In this document: positions 63,580 to 64,000 of the stretch, piece after piece | Layout of the letters: each line of letters starts with the position of its first letter | Position numbering within the stretch: position 1 is the first letter of the stretch | Source of the DNA: Acetivibrio mesophilus | Lineage (GTDB): Bacteria > Bacillota > Clostridia > Acetivibrionales > Acetivibrionaceae | Assembly (NCBI RefSeq): GCF_004102745.1 | Contig: NZ_RLII01000004.1 | Coordinates: forward strand, 1-64,000 | Direction: 5' to 3' | DNA length: 64,000 nt | Notes under the pieces: model-generated | Told to the model about the DNA's origin: nothing | Database searches by the model: none | Seen by the model: the letters and a program-made list of their open reading frames with translations, nothing else | Made by a program: the position numbers and the translations under genes

Positions 63580-64000
63580 TTATCTATTATACTTACTATT
63601 CTTCGACCAAAAGCTACTCCGTTTATTATAGAACTCTTTATCTTTTTTTTCAAGTTCATCTATTAATTCGTTCAAGATTTTCTCGTTTTGAAAATCAATA
63701 TCGAAAATTTTTACACCATATTCAAATCCCTTTTCATTACTTCCTTTTCTTCTTATAACACCAGTAAAGCAAAGTTGCTTTTTAGGATTAACATATACTT
63801 CAAAGTAGAAATTTCGCTCTCCTTGCGGATTCTCGAGAATTTCCAATTCCTTTTCAATATCTTCCTTAGCAATAAAAGCAGCTCCGCCCTGACTCAAATT
63901 GGTCATAATGGCAAACACACCTTTATTGTCATTCTTACTGTTCTTTATAACAGAACACAAATAAATATCATATCTGTAGTTATCACGCCTGTTTGCAAAC
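63580..64000 (-). CDS. PilZ-domain protein, cut by the window edge
   Basis: The visible part is about 139 residues plus the edge. On the minus strand the frame is open to the end at 64000 and includes FANRRDNYRYDIYL before the TTG at 63960. The RRDNYR stretch and the later NLSQGGAAF form the RxxxR and [DN]xSxxG motifs that bind cyclic-di-GMP. The C-terminus is charged (DELEKKDKEFYNKRSSFW). The N-terminus lies outside the window. It ends 13 bases before the ferredoxin subunit gene. It is a possible receptor for cyclic-di-GMP made by proteins such as the GGDEF protein at 15610. Confidence 0.8.
   Translation of the reverse strand, partial: FANRRDNYRYDIYLCSVIKNSKNDNKGVFAIMTNLSQGGAAFIAKEDIEKELEILENPQGERNFYFEVYVNPKKQLCFTGVIRRKGSNEKGFEYGVKIFDIDFQNEKILNELIDELEKKDKEFYNKRSSFWSKNSKYNR

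Noticed and set aside
1-64000. tRNA, rRNA, CRISPR arrays, insertion sequences and prophage genes
   Set aside because: I looked for them across the window and found no cloverleaf with CCA end, no regularly spaced repeats, and no transposase, integrase or phage structural protein.

Overview
The window is low-GC Gram-positive DNA from a cellulosome-producing, endospore-forming anaerobe of the Clostridia. The spore genes spo0A, spoIVB and spoIIIAA-AH are present. Two secreted glycoside hydrolases carry C-terminal dockerins. One of them is a GH9 enzyme nearly the same length and sequence as CelD of Acetivibrio (Clostridium) thermocellus, with catalytic residues falling on the published numbering. 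I infer a close relative of A. thermocellus; the species itself cannot be proved from the window.

Layout. (1) 1-8259, minus strand: a chemotaxis operon in the order cheY-cheA-cheW-cheR-cheB, followed by a hybrid histidine kinase, a CheY-like receiver and the start of one more gene. (2) 8572-9294, plus: a metallo-beta-lactamase-fold hydrolase. (3) 9339-15241, minus: spo0A, spoIVB, recN, argR, nadK, the front part of a very common Clostridia gene cluster. (4) 15610-28371: an accessory block set into that cluster, holding a 1825-residue pseudokinase/ATPase/TPR/GAF/GGDEF protein, a GH5-CBM32-dockerin mannanase, a secreted stalk-domain protein, celD and an unknown gene. (5) 28424-47284, minus: the rest of the cluster, read as nfo, aroQ, pepP-like, efp, a CD1247-type zinc protein, spoIIIAA-AH, asp23-like, amaP, DUF2273, nusB, xseA, xseB, ispA, a DUF212 gene, a large non-coding RNA, its membrane partner, dxs and tlyA. 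(6) 47437-52023, minus: comFB-like, type IV prepilin peptidase, PilB/GspE ATPase, aroE, yqeG. (7) 52319-60799, mostly plus: ilvE, nfeD-floA-unknown, rubrerythrin (minus), an LCP ligase, ymaF and type III glutamine synthetase. (8) 60919-64000, minus: a four-subunit 2-oxoacid:ferredoxin oxidoreductase and a PilZ-domain gene cut by the window edge.

The most notable element is the gene-free stretch 31966-32588. It is about 623 nt, GC-richer than the other spacers, has self-complementary ends and many internal hairpins, and lies directly upstream of a small membrane protein inside the ispA-dxs interval. This matches OLE RNA (ornate, large, extremophilic RNA) and its partner OapA in size, structure and gene neighbourhood. 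Other points are a dispersed 64-bp palindromic repeat at two intergenic sites, a perfect palindrome over the rubrerythrin promoter, a 0A box before spo0A, a sigma-E-like promoter before spoIIIAA, a stalk protein with a degenerate formylglycine-generating-enzyme-like domain, and a small protein with six HxH motifs.
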